Position numbers and translations under genes: made by a program. From positions 1 through 41,336 of the forward strand of contig CALUQB010000025.1 of the NCBI GenBank assembly GCA_944322815.1: 41,336 nucleotides of DNA, read 5' to 3'. The notes under the pieces are model-generated. The model had not been told where the DNA came from and did not search any database. It was given only the letters and a program-made list of their open reading frames with translations. The DNA comes from an uncultured Bacteroidales bacterium (GTDB lineage Bacteria > Bacteroidota > Bacteroidia > Bacteroidales > UBA932). Below, in pieces: positions 8,342 to 18,137 of the stretch (its first letter is position 1; each line of letters begins with the position of its first letter).

Positions 8342-10894
8342 ATGAAAAAAGTTTCATTATGGAAAACCGCTGCAGCGCTGTCACTGGTGCTGCTGTCAGC
8401 AGCTTGCGGACCGGAAGAAATCCCGGCTACCATCAGCGGACTGCCTGACGGAGATGTGACTTTCGAGTGGAATTCTACCGAAAGCCAGACAATCACAGTC
8501 GAAGCCAATTATGACTGGACATTCGAAGAAAATGACAAAGACAATATCATCGAAGTTTCACGTCCGGAAGGTACAAACGACCTGGTCATCACACCGAACA
8601 GGAACTACTCCATAGATGTACTGAGCGCTACCATCAACATCACTGCCGGCTCAGGATCGGCAGCTGCCACCCAGACCATCACGGTATCACAGGGAGCAAA
8701 CACGAAGACATATCTGACTTTCCTGGACAGCGACATGACAGGCGACAATCCTATCATCCAGTTCCCGTCCGAAATCGGAGGAGAACCTGCTGTAAGGGAA
8801 ATCCGCATGCTCACGAACAATATATTGTCCATAGAAATCTCAGCTAACCAGGAAGTGATAGTCCCTGAAGAGCCCGAGACCCCGGAAGAGGGAGAAGAAG
8901 GCGAGACAGACGAGCAGACCAAGAGTTCTTCTGTCACGAAAGTACAGCTCCCTGATGACTACGGATGGATGTCATACGAAATCTCCGAAGAAGAAACCGA
9001 TGAAGGTACAGTCTCAGTCCTGACCCTCACATCCCAGATCAACCAGGATACTGAAAAGAACCTGACCGTAGCCATAGAGATAGTCAGCGGAAGCGAGGAA
9101 ATAAACAACGAGATAGTAACCAAGAGAGTCGGTCTGGTTTCACTGAGTTCCGAGCCTACCATCACCACTAATCCTGATCCTGAGACCGGTCTCGTCTTCG
9201 AATACAACAGCACGGAACCTCAGACTTTTTCGCTGATAACCAACGTAGAGCACTGGGTTATGGATGAAGAATGGGGATCTGAAAGCGGAAACGAAGCATG
9301 GCCTGAATTCCCAACTATCGAAAAAGTGGGTGAAGAAAACGGCGTAGTGACATATTCCGTGACTGTTCCAGCCTATTATCTTACTACAGACAGAGCCGCC
9401 AATATCGGTTTCCAGCAGACCGATGAAAACGGGAACAGAATATCTCCTGAAGATGGAGGCGCTATCAATATTTTCCGCGTCACACAGAAAGGTGCGCCTC
9501 AGGCAAGCATCACTCTGAACGAAAATCAGGTCATCTTCAACAACGACGAAACCGAGAAACTGGTTGAACTCACGGTTTCCATTCCGGAAAGGGTAGCTGT
9601 ATCATGCTCTGATACGGAAGGCAATGAAGCAGGATGGCTGTCGGCGGAATACGACGAGACTGCAGGTGCACTGGTTATAAGTGTCAAGGAAGTTCCTGAG
9701 GATGAAGCCAACAACGGTATCGTAACAGTAACCGTAGGAGAAGGGGCAAATACAGCTGCGGCCAAACTCCAGGTAACCCAGATAGCCAAGACTCCGTCGA
9801 TAATGGTCAAGCCGGAATCCGTGACCCTTAACTCAAACGGCGATGCTGTCGATGTAGAGGTAGTCACCAATGTCGACAGCTGGGATATCGTTCCTGAAAG
9901 CGGTGATACTGACGTCATAACTGCCAGCAAGAAAGACGAGAAGACTATAAGCGTTTCCGCATCGAGCCTGACTGCAGGAAACAGAAACGCAACATTCACC
10001 ATAAAGGCCGGAGAGGTATCGGCAACCCTGAATGTCGTTCAACGTGTGAAAATGAATATCGGTGATCCTTTCGTGGTAAACGGCAAGACTGTAGGTATCG
10101 TATATGAAGTGGATGCAGAAGGCATGCATGGAAAAGCGTTCAGTCTGACAGTCAAGAATATCTGCGACATGTATTTCTTCAAGGCAAGTAGCGATGAATG
10201 GGTTGAACTTCCTGATGGAAATTGGACAATGATTCCAGGTGTTACCATGGAAGATTCATACACACCTCGCAACACTACAAATGGTTTGACAAACAGTCAG
10301 ACAATGAAAACCGCTCCTGATTGGGAAAATCATTTCCAAATGCTTAAATGGGTAGAAGATCTTGGTAAAGAGCAAGGTGTAGAATGGTATATTCCTGCTA
10401 TTGAAGAACTGAAAGCTGTTGTAGAATATATGAGTAATGCTAAATTTATCACTACAACAGATGAATTCGGTACTACAACTACAAAACTTGATGACTCTGA
10501 CCCGGCAAAAATCGAAACCGCATGGGACAACATCAGGAACTTGTATAAAGAATATTCTTTAGAAAACAACACTGAGCAATATGTTGTATTCCAAGCCATC
10601 AATGAAGATTATACGGAATATGTAGACTGTTTGCATCCAGCAATATATGATGAAGATACATGGGAGCTTGTTCAACCGGGAGATGATAACGCTTACAGAT
10701 GGATATCTTCAACTGTAGTAAAACCTGAAGGTATGCGGGACAACATGAGTTATACTGTTCATACAAAGAATTATGCAACTGACCCATATGCAGCAGTATA
10801 TGATTGGCATGTGCCTGCAATATTTGAAGATGCCGGATGGGGAGATGATTTCGATCAGTACGGTTGCAGCATCCATCCTATATGCCAGTTCTAA
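8342..10894 (+). CDS. multi-BACON lipoprotein with AT-rich C-terminal module
   Basis: An 850-residue surface lipoprotein with lipobox LLSAAC (Cys22). Several BACON-type immunoglobulin-like modules of ~90 residues follow, each ending in a TITVSQG- or LQVTQ-like strand (near residues 100-118, 370-385, 465-480 and 555-567). Two early modules are joined by an acidic Glu/Pro linker (around 175-195). BACON modules usually act as spacers or bind carbohydrate or mucin. From about residue 570 a different domain begins with FVVNGKTVGIVYEV and contains WYIPAIEEL, YRWISSTVV and a final GCSIHPICQF, similar in layout to the C-type-lectin-like FISUMP/DUF1566 domains of Bacteroidota surface proteins. From about 10185 the DNA becomes clearly AT-richer with different codon choice, so the C-terminal ~235 codons look like an exchanged module. 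Confidence 0.75.
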   Translation: MKKVSLWKTAAALSLVLLSAACGPEEIPATISGLPDGDVTFEWNSTESQTITVEANYDWTFEENDKDNIIEVSRPEGTNDLVITPNRNYSIDVLSATINITAGSGSAAATQTITVSQGANTKTYLTFLDSDMTGDNPIIQFPSEIGGEPAVREIRMLTNNILSIEISANQEVIVPEEPETPEEGEEGETDEQTKSSSVTKVQLPDDYGWMSYEISEEETDEGTVSVLTLTSQINQDTEKNLTVAIEIVSGSEEINNEIVTKRVGLVSLSSEPTITTNPDPETGLVFEYNSTEPQTFSLITNVEHWVMDEEWGSESGNEAWPEFPTIEKVGEENGVVTYSVTVPAYYLTTDRAANIGFQQTDENGNRISPEDGGAINIFRVTQKGAPQASITLNENQVIFNNDETEKLVELTVSIPERVAVSCSDTEGNEAGWLSAEYDETAGALVISVKEVPEDEANNGIVTVTVGEGANTAAAKLQVTQIAKTPSIMVKPESVTLNSNGDAVDVEVVTNVDSWDIVPESGDTDVITASKKDEKTISVSASSLTAGNRNATFTIKAGEVSATLNVVQRVKMNIGDPFVVNGKTVGIVYEVDAEGMHGKAFSLTVKNICDMYFFKASSDEWVELPDGNWTMIPGVTMEDSYTPRNTTNGLTNSQTMKTAPDWENHFQMLKWVEDLGKEQGVEWYIPAIEELKAVVEYMSNAKFITTTDEFGTTTTKLDDSDPAKIETAWDNIRNLYKEYSLENNTEQYVVFQAINEDYTEYVDCLHPAIYDEDTWELVQPGDDNAYRWISSTVVKPEGMRDNMSYTVHTKNYATDPYAAVYDWHVPAIFEDAGWGDDFDQYGCSIHPICQF

Positions 10895-10914
10895 ACTATT
10901 GATTTCATTTTCAC

Positions 10915-10951
10915 GAGACTGTGTCAAAATGGTAAATTTTTGCACAGTCTC
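10915..10951. terminator. long hairpin after the BACON gene, terminator or IS-end remnant
   Basis: gagactgtg (10915-10923) pairs perfectly with cacagtctc (10943-10951), and the pairing continues inward through caaaat/atttttg, then tttag follows. It lies 20 bases after the stop codon and could terminate transcription. The arms gagactgtgtcaaaat and gagactgtgcaaaaatt also resemble the terminal inverted repeats of Bacteroidota insertion sequences, so this may be a relic of an IS end. The remaining ~115 bases up to susC hold no gene and no clear promoter. Confidence 0.5.
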
Positions 10952-11065
10952 TTTAGGTGTATCAGAATTGATAATATGCAAGGCATTGAGGGTGAGGGCG
11001 ACATGATACACCGCCATGAATATGCCTTTAAATAAGAATTATTGTTCTAATTTCAATCGAAACTG

Positions 11066-14000
11066 ATGGTTAAAAAAATTATTGCCACCCTTTTAGGGTG
11101 CATGATAGCCTTGTCCTCGCTATGGGCGCAGGTGCCTCAGGTCACGGTGACGGGAACTGTCATCGACGAACAGAGCATTCCCGTGGCAGGAGCAGGCATT
11201 GTCGTCAAAGGGACGACAACAGGTACTTTCACTGACGGGGACGGAAAGTTCACTCTGGAATTCGACATCATGCCTGATATCGTACTGGAGTTCTCTTTCC
11301 TCGGCATGAAGACCCAGGAAGTGAAGGTAAGTCCGAGAAACCTGAAAGCCAAAGTGGATGTAGTGATGGAGGCTGACCAGAACGAACTGGACCAGGTGGT
11401 AGTGACAGGTATTTTCGAACGTGACCTGCAGAGCTATACCGGCTCCGTGACTACCATGAAGGGAGAAGATATCAAGAAAGTGTCCACAGGCAATATAGCG
11501 AAAGCTATCAGTACGATAGACCCGAGCTTCCGTGTGATGGACAATTTCGAGCTCGGTTCAGACCCTAACAGGCTGCCTGACATGCGTATGCGCGGTACTT
11601 CCACACTGCCTGGAGGTTCGGCTGCCGGAGGAGATCTGGTGTCTCTCCAGGGCGAATACGACACCTATCCGAACCAGCCTCTGCTGATGCTGGACGGATT
11701 CGAAATCGATGTCCAGACCATGGCTGACCTGGACCCGGACAGGATAGCCTCCATCACTATCCTCAAGGATGCATCGGCGACCGCCATCTACGGATCGAAA
11801 GCATCGAACGGCGTCATCGTCATAGAGACATTGGCACCGAGGCCCGGTGCCATAAATGTGACCTACAGCGGAAACGTGCGCGTGGAGATTCCTGACCTGA
11901 CTTCTTACAACCTGATGAATTCGGAAGAGAAGATCTATGTAGAGAAACTGGCAGGACTGTATCCCGAGAACGACCTCGCCGCCCTCAGGGACTATGAATC
12001 TCGTCTGAGGGAAGTCCGCAGAGGTGTGGACACTTACTGGCTTTCACAGCCGCTCCGCACTTCCGTCCAGCACAGGCATGCGGTCACACTGGAGGGCGGC
12101 TCACAGGCCCTGAGATACAAGCTCTACGCAGGTCTGAACGAGACCCCGGGTGTGATGAAAGGCTCGAAGAGAAGCACACAGACAGCATCTCTGGACCTAA
12201 GCTACCGTTTCAGCAAGTTCCAGCTGAAAAACAGCGTGACAGTGGACAATTCCACCGGAACCAACAGCCCTTACGGCTCATTCAGCCAGTACGCAATGCT
12301 GAATCCATATCTGCGTCCGTACGATGAAGAAGGGAACATAAACAAGATCATGCAGACATGGAACATGATCTACGCTGGCGACGGAAACACATACGAAATC
12401 GCGAACCCTATGTACAACGCGACTTTCCACAGCCTGGACAGGACGACCAGCATGACCATCCGCGAACTTTTCAAACTGGAGTACCGTCCTTCCCCGGACT
12501 GGATTCTCCAGGGAAACGTATCCCTGAGCAAGGGCGTGAGCAAGGCGGAAGTCTTCCGTCCGGGATACCATACGGCCTTCACCGATGTCACTAACCCGAC
12601 ATTGAAAGGAGACTTTTCGAGGGACCAGTCCGAGTCTTTCAACTATGCCGTGGACTTCACCGCCATGTACAACAAGGTCCTGAAGGAAAAACACTACCTC
12701 ACCGCGAACTTCCGCTACTCTGTCGAGCAATACAAGGACGAGACTTACGGAGCGCTGGTGACAGGATTCCCGAATGATTCCATGGACCACATCCTTTTCG
12801 GTCAGAAATATTCTGAAAACATGACCGGTTCCGAGAACACTTCCAGAAGCCTGGGAGCAGTACTCACCGCCGGCTACTCATATATGTACCGCCACTCTTT
12901 CGATGCGAATATCAGGGTGGACGGTTCCTCCCAGTTCGGCCGTGACAACAGGTTCGCTCCGTTCTGGTCAGTAGGTTACAAATGGAACATAACGAACGAA
13001 AAGTTCATGAAGAACGTAGAGTGGATGGATGACCTGGTCTTCGCCACTTCATACGGTATCACAGGTACGCAGGGTTTCGCCCCGTACCAGTCCCGTCAGG
13101 TATATTCATACTCGGACCTGATGCAGTATTATCTTTCTTCCGATGCGACCGGTATCGAACTGGTGGCGCTCGGAAACAACCAGCTCAAATGGCAACAGAC
13201 AGCCACATGGAACACCAGGCTCGAACTTTCCCTGCTGAAAGGCCGCATCACCGCCAGGGCTGAATATTATCTGAAAAACACGACCAACTCTCTCGCACAG
13301 ATCACTCTCGCCCCGTCTATCGGTTTCGGTTCATATCCTGCCAACATGGGTACTCTGCAGAACCAGGGTGTCGAACTGAATGTGGCCTTCATCCCGTACA
13401 GGAACGAGGCCAAGGAAGCATACTGGGTGATATCGCTGAACGGCTCGCACAACACGAACAAGCTCACTCAGATATCGGAGGCCCTGTCCCGCATGAATGA
13501 ACTGAACGCCAGCGCAGAGTCTGTCACTCCGCTGCCCCGCTATGTCGAAGGAATGTCCACTACGGCCATCTGGGCAGTACGTTCTCTCGGCATCGATCCT
13601 GCCACGGGAGATGAAATCCTGCTGAAAAGGGACGGTACGATCACCAGCGAATATGACCCTGTGGATGCAGTAGTCTGCGGAGATTCCGAACCGAAATGGC
13701 AGGGAAACGTGAATACATCATTCAACTATATGGGCCTGGGCGTGAGCCTGAACTTCATGTACCGTTTCGGAGGCCAGATGTACAACTCCACCCTCGTCAG
13801 CAAGGTGGAAAACGCAGACCTGCGCTACAATGCCGACCGCCGCGCCCTCTACGACAGATGGCAGCAGCCGGGAGACGTGGCACAGTACAAGAGAATCACG
13901 AACTCGGCCGACGGGGCGAACACCCAGCAGACTTCCCGTTTCGTGATGAACGAGAACCTTTTCCAGTTCAGCTCCCTTTCCATTTCCTACAGGATGGAGA

Positions 14001-14158
14001 AAAACCAGTTCCCGTTCCTGCAGAAACTCCACATTTCCTCGATGAAATGGGCTTTCAACATGGAAGACATCTTCTATCTTTCTTCCATAAAGAGGGAGAG
14101 AGGTACGGACTATCCGTTCTCAAGACAGTTCGCACTTTCACTTAATCTGGTGTTCTAA
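11066..14158 (+). CDS. SusC/RagA-family TonB-linked outer-membrane transporter
   Basis: This 1030-residue protein has a signal peptide (cleavage near SLWAQ, residue 22), then a carboxypeptidase-regulatory-like domain (about 26-110, TVTGTVIDEQSIPVAGAGIV), a short VVVTG junction near 111-116 and a plug domain (about 115-245) with ILKDASATAIYGSKASNGVI. A 22-strand-type barrel ends in the typical terminal aromatic LNLVF. SusC proteins form the pore through which a TonB-energised complex imports oligosaccharides or, in RagA, oligopeptides. There is no N-terminal STN domain, so it is not expected to signal to an anti-sigma factor. The susD partner begins 18 bases after its stop. No glycoside hydrolase is nearby; a large secreted protease is, so a peptide substrate is plausible but unproven. 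Confidence 0.95.
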   Translation: MVKKIIATLLGCMIALSSLWAQVPQVTVTGTVIDEQSIPVAGAGIVVKGTTTGTFTDGDGKFTLEFDIMPDIVLEFSFLGMKTQEVKVSPRNLKAKVDVVMEADQNELDQVVVTGIFERDLQSYTGSVTTMKGEDIKKVSTGNIAKAISTIDPSFRVMDNFELGSDPNRLPDMRMRGTSTLPGGSAAGGDLVSLQGEYDTYPNQPLLMLDGFEIDVQTMADLDPDRIASITILKDASATAIYGSKASNGVIVIETLAPRPGAINVTYSGNVRVEIPDLTSYNLMNSEEKIYVEKLAGLYPENDLAALRDYESRLREVRRGVDTYWLSQPLRTSVQHRHAVTLEGGSQALRYKLYAGLNETPGVMKGSKRSTQTASLDLSYRFSKFQLKNSVTVDNSTGTNSPYGSFSQYAMLNPYLRPYDEEGNINKIMQTWNMIYAGDGNTYEIANPMYNATFHSLDRTTSMTIRELFKLEYRPSPDWILQGNVSLSKGVSKAEVFRPGYHTAFTDVTNPTLKGDFSRDQSESFNYAVDFTAMYNKVLKEKHYLTANFRYSVEQYKDETYGALVTGFPNDSMDHILFGQKYSENMTGSENTSRSLGAVLTAGYSYMYRHSFDANIRVDGSSQFGRDNRFAPFWSVGYKWNITNEKFMKNVEWMDDLVFATSYGITGTQGFAPYQSRQVYSYSDLMQYYLSSDATGIELVALGNNQLKWQQTATWNTRLELSLLKGRITARAEYYLKNTTNSLAQITLAPSIGFGSYPANMGTLQNQGVELNVAFIPYRNEAKEAYWVISLNGSHNTNKLTQISEALSRMNELNASAESVTPLPRYVEGMSTTAIWAVRSLGIDPATGDEILLKRDGTITSEYDPVDAVVCGDSEPKWQGNVNTSFNYMGLGVSLNFMYRFGGQMYNSTLVSKVENADLRYNADRRALYDRWQQPGDVAQYKRITNSADGANTQQTSRFVMNENLFQFSSLSISYRMEKNQFPFLQKLHISSMKWAFNMEDIFYLSSIKRERGTDYPFSRQFALSLNLVF

Positions 14159-14161
14159 GGC

Positions 14162-14169
14162 AAGGAGGT
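14162..14169 (+). promoter_or_regulatory. strong Shine-Dalgarno site setting the susD start
   Basis: aaggaggt lies seven bases before the ATG at 14177 and fixes that start over a TTG six bases earlier. Such a full Shine-Dalgarno sequence is uncommon in this window, where most genes have none. Confidence 0.75.
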
Positions 14170-14176
14170 ATTGAAT

Positions 14177-15646
14177 ATGAAAAAGAAAATATTGACAGCG
14201 ATATTGGCACTGCCGTTACTGGTTTCCTGCGGAGAATGGCTGGACGTACAGCCGAAAACTTCCGTGGAGGAAGAAGATCTTTTCGCCAGGGAATACGGCT
14301 TCAAGGATGCTCTCACCGGCTTCTACGTAAAAATGGGCAAGACCATGCTCTACGGGCAAACCCTCACCTACTACTACATGGACATGCTTGCGGGTCTGTA
14401 CGAGAGCGCACCTGACGTATATGACTGGTCAGCCGTCTATGCATACGACGGAACATATCAGAGCACGGTAAACAGCATTTACTCCGAGATGTACAACGTC
14501 ATAGCGAACATAAACAATTTCCTGAAATTCGTGGACCAGAACCGCTCTGTCATCACTACGGAGAACTACTACGAGACCATGAAGGGCGAAGCCCTGGGAC
14601 TGAGGGCTTTCCTGCATTTCGATCTGCTCAGGATGTTCGGTCCGGCAGACTACAGGAACAATCCAGAAGCAGACGCCGTACCATACAGAACCAGTTTCGA
14701 CAACATAGCGACTCCGATACTCCCGGCGTCAGAAGTCCTGGACATGGTCATCGAAGATCTTCTGGCTGCGGAAGAACTGCTCGAAGGACATGACAGCGAG
14801 ATATTCAACTACGACAACTCTGCCGATCCCTTCACCGAAATGCGTCAGATGAGGATGAACGTATGGGCCGTGAGGGCCATGCTTGCAAGAGTCTATTGCT
14901 ACAAGGGAGATGCAGAAAGCAAGGCTCTGGCCCTGCAATATGCACTCGACGTGATAGGAAGCGGACATTTCACACTGTCCACATACGACAAGATCACCAC
15001 GGCCCCTATCATGCCTACCGAACAGATTTTCTCCCTGTACATCGACAATTATTACCAGATAGTGGACGAAGTTTTCGTAAACGCGAATGCTTCCACCATT
15101 CTCAGCGCATACGAGACCACCGTCAGGACATGGTACCAGACAGAAGCGGACGCCAGATACAAGACTTTTCGCAGGGTGAGCACAGACGGAGGCCAGTTCA
15201 AGAGAGTAAGCCAGAAATACAACCAGAGCTATTATACATCCTCAAGGGACGACTATTCCGGACTCAACTCCCAGCCTCTGATCCGTCTTCCGGAAATGTA
15301 CTATATCGCTGCCGAATGCGAGCCTGATGCCAAGACAGCGGCAGCATATCTGGACGAAGTCATCAGTACCCGTACCGGGCAATATTCAACTACCACCACT
15401 ACCGACTTCGACAAGACCGACACCAGGCAGATCTACGGTATGGTCACGGGCCAGACAGTGAGGACGAACGAACTGATGAAGGAATACCTGAAGGAATATT
15501 ACGGCGAAGGCCAGCTTTTCTTCTTCTACAAGAGATTCGCTTTCACCGACTTCCCCGGCTGTCCTCTGGACAATAATGAAAGCATGGCATCTCACTACCA
15601 GATGCCTATACCTGATGATGAATTTATCTTCGGAAACAACAATTAG
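14177..15646 (+). CDS. SusD/RagB-family substrate-binding lipoprotein
   Basis: The 489-residue lipoprotein has lipobox LLVSC (Cys18), followed by EWLDVQPKTSVEEEDLF, the standard opening of mature SusD/RagB proteins. Helical TPR-like segments follow, including the conserved EALGLRAFLHFDLLRMFGP near residues 137-155, and the C-terminal part has the usual LIRLPEMYYIAAE. SusD sits as a lid on the SusC barrel at the outer surface and captures ligand. It is paired with the preceding susC gene (18-base gap) and followed three bases later by a DUF4843 lipoprotein gene, which indicates one transcript. Ligand specificity cannot be read from the sequence. Confidence 0.94.
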   Translation: MKKKILTAILALPLLVSCGEWLDVQPKTSVEEEDLFAREYGFKDALTGFYVKMGKTMLYGQTLTYYYMDMLAGLYESAPDVYDWSAVYAYDGTYQSTVNSIYSEMYNVIANINNFLKFVDQNRSVITTENYYETMKGEALGLRAFLHFDLLRMFGPADYRNNPEADAVPYRTSFDNIATPILPASEVLDMVIEDLLAAEELLEGHDSEIFNYDNSADPFTEMRQMRMNVWAVRAMLARVYCYKGDAESKALALQYALDVIGSGHFTLSTYDKITTAPIMPTEQIFSLYIDNYYQIVDEVFVNANASTILSAYETTVRTWYQTEADARYKTFRRVSTDGGQFKRVSQKYNQSYYTSSRDDYSGLNSQPLIRLPEMYYIAAECEPDAKTAAAYLDEVISTRTGQYSTTTTTDFDKTDTRQIYGMVTGQTVRTNELMKEYLKEYYGEGQLFFFYKRFAFTDFPGCPLDNNESMASHYQMPIPDDEFIFGNNN

Positions 15647-15649
15647 ACG

Positions 15650-16360
15650 ATGAATACACGACACATAATGATTTCTGCGGCACTTGTCTGTGCCATAAGC
15701 GCATGCAAGGTAAACGACATCGCCCTGTATGACGAGGCTCCCCGTCTTGAATTAGGCGGTGCCGTATCATACACGTTCTCGGATGAAGAATATCTGGATG
15801 CATATATCCTGGGAGGTGAAGGATATTCTGAAACAGAATTCACGGCGCAGCTGATAGGGTATTTCCTGGATGCTCCGCGCACCTTCCAAGTGACCACGAA
15901 TCCGGTGGCCTCGGCATTTACGCCTGAACTGGTATTCGAAAATCCCTATGAATTCCCTACAGGGACAGCCACATCAGCTGCGAAGTTCAGGATCAAATGC
16001 CCGTCAAGGGAAAACGTTTCCACCAGGACCAGCACATATACCGGCCAGACAGACATAGTGTACGACATGTCATCCCATGACCATCAGTTCGGCTCCGGAA
16101 GGATAGAAAACAATGCAGCCAGAGTCAATGTGGTCCTGCAGATTTATCCTCAGGACTGGAACAGCCAGTTCTGGGGCGCATACAGCACGTCCAAATACAT
16201 CTTCATGATGGAAACTTTCAAGGCTGTGCATGGCGATATCGAGCAGAACAATGATTCCAAGCTTCAGATACGTTCCGCGTACAATGCATGGAAAGCCGAA
16301 AACGGACCGCTTTACGGTGATGACGAAGACAGCGGAACTGAAATCGCATTCCCGTTATAA
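15650..16360 (+). CDS. DUF4843-like lipoprotein
   Basis: This is a 236-residue lipoprotein with lipobox AISAC (Cys19) near the start of the mature chain. Beta-rich sequence follows and includes FRIKCPSREN, IYPQDWNSQFWGAYS and KYIFMMETF, a layout I recognise from DUF4843 proteins. These are almost always encoded right after SusC/SusD pairs and before a PKD-like lipoprotein, as here. The likely place is the outer surface, as an accessory part of the SusCD complex; the molecular role is not known. The gene starts three bases after susD and ends 29 bases before the next gene. Confidence 0.75.
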   Translation: MNTRHIMISAALVCAISACKVNDIALYDEAPRLELGGAVSYTFSDEEYLDAYILGGEGYSETEFTAQLIGYFLDAPRTFQVTTNPVASAFTPELVFENPYEFPTGTATSAAKFRIKCPSRENVSTRTSTYTGQTDIVYDMSSHDHQFGSGRIENNAARVNVVLQIYPQDWNSQFWGAYSTSKYIFMMETFKAVHGDIEQNNDSKLQIRSAYNAWKAENGPLYGDDEDSGTEIAFPL

Positions 16361-16389
16361 ACGAATTTTCGCAAATTATTTGACTGACA

Positions 16390-18114
16390 ATGAATATTAT
16401 GAAAACATTCCGATATGCAGCGGTTCTCCTGGCAGTCATGGCAACGGTTTCTTCCTGCTATGAAGATCTGGGGAACTACGAATATCACGAAATAAACGAG
16501 ATCATCATCACTCCTGGAGTGTACAGCTACTCTACTCCGGCTGCAGGACAGACAGCTACCGTCACACTGGATCCGGCAGTAAGCCAGACCATGAAAGAAG
16601 ATACCGGGAATCTGTCTTACGTATGGAAACGCCAGGGCGCGGCTCTCTCGTGGGAAGAAGTGGGACACGAACCCACATATACTTTCGAAGTCACTTCCAG
16701 CGATGTACAGACGATAAATTTCATCTTCGCTGTGACAGATGACGAACTTGGCATCACGACATACGCCGAGATACCGGTGAACCCTATCTTCAAGTTCGAG
16801 CAATGCTGGTTTCTCCTCCAGGATGTGAACGGGCAGGCCGTGCTCGGCAGCGTGGACGGAGAAGGTGACGGCAGGGTGGTCACTTCCGACATTTACAGGC
16901 AGGAAACCGGAATATCCCTGGACGGAAGCCCGAAAGGCCTGGGCGTCCACCCGTACAGAAGGTCCCTGCCTATAAGAGAGTATCCTATGGACCCGGGATA
17001 TGAAATCCTTCTCGGGGTTTTCACATCAGCCAAACCATATATCCTGAACGGAAGCACACTGGCAGAGCATTCTTCTCTGGACTACTGGAGAATCCTGTAC
17101 GGGAAAAAGGCTTCCGGGGACATGAGTTTCAATCCGCAGATGATGCAGGGTCATACAAACGGTTTCGCCATCATAGATGACGGACGTCTCTGGTATGCCG
17201 TACCGGACGAACTGGCGCTTATGTATGAAGCCGAACTCGGACAGACTGCGGGAGGCGGTGACTATTACGCTACGGACATGAATCTTTCTTATGGAAGAAA
17301 CGCGCAATGTCTTGTTCTCTACGACTCCCAAGGCAGCCGTTTTCTGTACTACAGCAATTCCGGACTGGGTATGGGGTACAATGAAAGGGCTGATATCATC
17401 GATGGAGGAGGGACTGCCGATGATGCCTATTTCAACCCTAACCAGGCGAATACCGCATCATTGACCGACATCGAAGAAGGCGATCTTCCGAACATGTTCA
17501 ACCCTTCGGCCCTGCCTGCCGGCCTGGTCATGGACAACATGGGAATGACTCAGGTGGAAAACGGCGTATCGAACATCCTGGCGACAGGCCATGTCGGAAA
17601 CACATTCCACTCTTATGAAATGAGCATGTATTCCATCACAGGACATACGGCCGGTCTCTCGAACTGTCCGAACTCATGGACAGTGAGCATGGAAGGTGAC
17701 GTATCATCATACGGAAACGGGAAAATCCCCGTGGCCACATCCGACTATTTCATACGGCTCTTCTTCTATGCGGCAGGGAACACCATCTACAAGGTCGACC
17801 TTACATCCGATTCGCCTGTCATCACACCGCTGTGGACTGCCGATGATACAGGAGCGGTGATCACCGGACTGAAGATGAAGTCAGATACGACAAACGAGGA
17901 TGTGAGATATGGTGAAGAATTGCTTCCTAAAGGCATTGCACACCACATGGGCGCAATAGTCAGGCATCAGGACGGAAGCTGCGACCTGGTCGAATTCAAC
18001 CTGACTGCCGCCGGTGAAATCGAGCAGGACGGCTCAGGAAACCAGTCTGTCCGCGTGTTCGACGGTTTCACGAATGTAGTGGACTTCGTATTCTCGTACA
18101 GGGAAAGGATTTAA
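16390..18114 (+). CDS. PKD-like family lipoprotein
   Basis: The 574-residue lipoprotein has lipobox TVSSC (Cys23 from the ATG at 16390; an ATG at 16399 is also possible). It opens with YEDLGNYEYHEINEI, typical of the PKD-like lipoproteins of SusCD operons. The N-terminal ~130 residues form two immunoglobulin/PKD-like folds. The remaining ~440 residues look like a beta-propeller-like domain, with repeated blocks ending in short hydrophobic strands (for example FEQCWFLLQD, YFIRLFFYAAGNTIYKVDL). No catalytic motif is visible. Its position after the DUF4843 gene suggests it is an extra surface binding subunit of the same complex. The next gene, the protease, starts 23 bases later. Confidence 0.72.
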   Translation: MNIMKTFRYAAVLLAVMATVSSCYEDLGNYEYHEINEIIITPGVYSYSTPAAGQTATVTLDPAVSQTMKEDTGNLSYVWKRQGAALSWEEVGHEPTYTFEVTSSDVQTINFIFAVTDDELGITTYAEIPVNPIFKFEQCWFLLQDVNGQAVLGSVDGEGDGRVVTSDIYRQETGISLDGSPKGLGVHPYRRSLPIREYPMDPGYEILLGVFTSAKPYILNGSTLAEHSSLDYWRILYGKKASGDMSFNPQMMQGHTNGFAIIDDGRLWYAVPDELALMYEAELGQTAGGGDYYATDMNLSYGRNAQCLVLYDSQGSRFLYYSNSGLGMGYNERADIIDGGGTADDAYFNPNQANTASLTDIEEGDLPNMFNPSALPAGLVMDNMGMTQVENGVSNILATGHVGNTFHSYEMSMYSITGHTAGLSNCPNSWTVSMEGDVSSYGNGKIPVATSDYFIRLFFYAAGNTIYKVDLTSDSPVITPLWTADDTGAVITGLKMKSDTTNEDVRYGEELLPKGIAHHMGAIVRHQDGSCDLVEFNLTAAGEIEQDGSGNQSVRVFDGFTNVVDFVFSYRERI

Positions 18115-18137
18115 TACTTCAAGTCTTCGGGACTTTT

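Noticed and set aside
10141-10894. Diversity-generating retroelement target at the lectin-like C-terminus
   Set aside because: There is no reverse transcriptase and no template repeat anywhere in the window.
10709-11017. Minus-strand frame of 102 codons after the BACON gene as a transposase remnant
   Set aside because: I could not recognise transposase motifs; only the hairpin arms hint at an IS.
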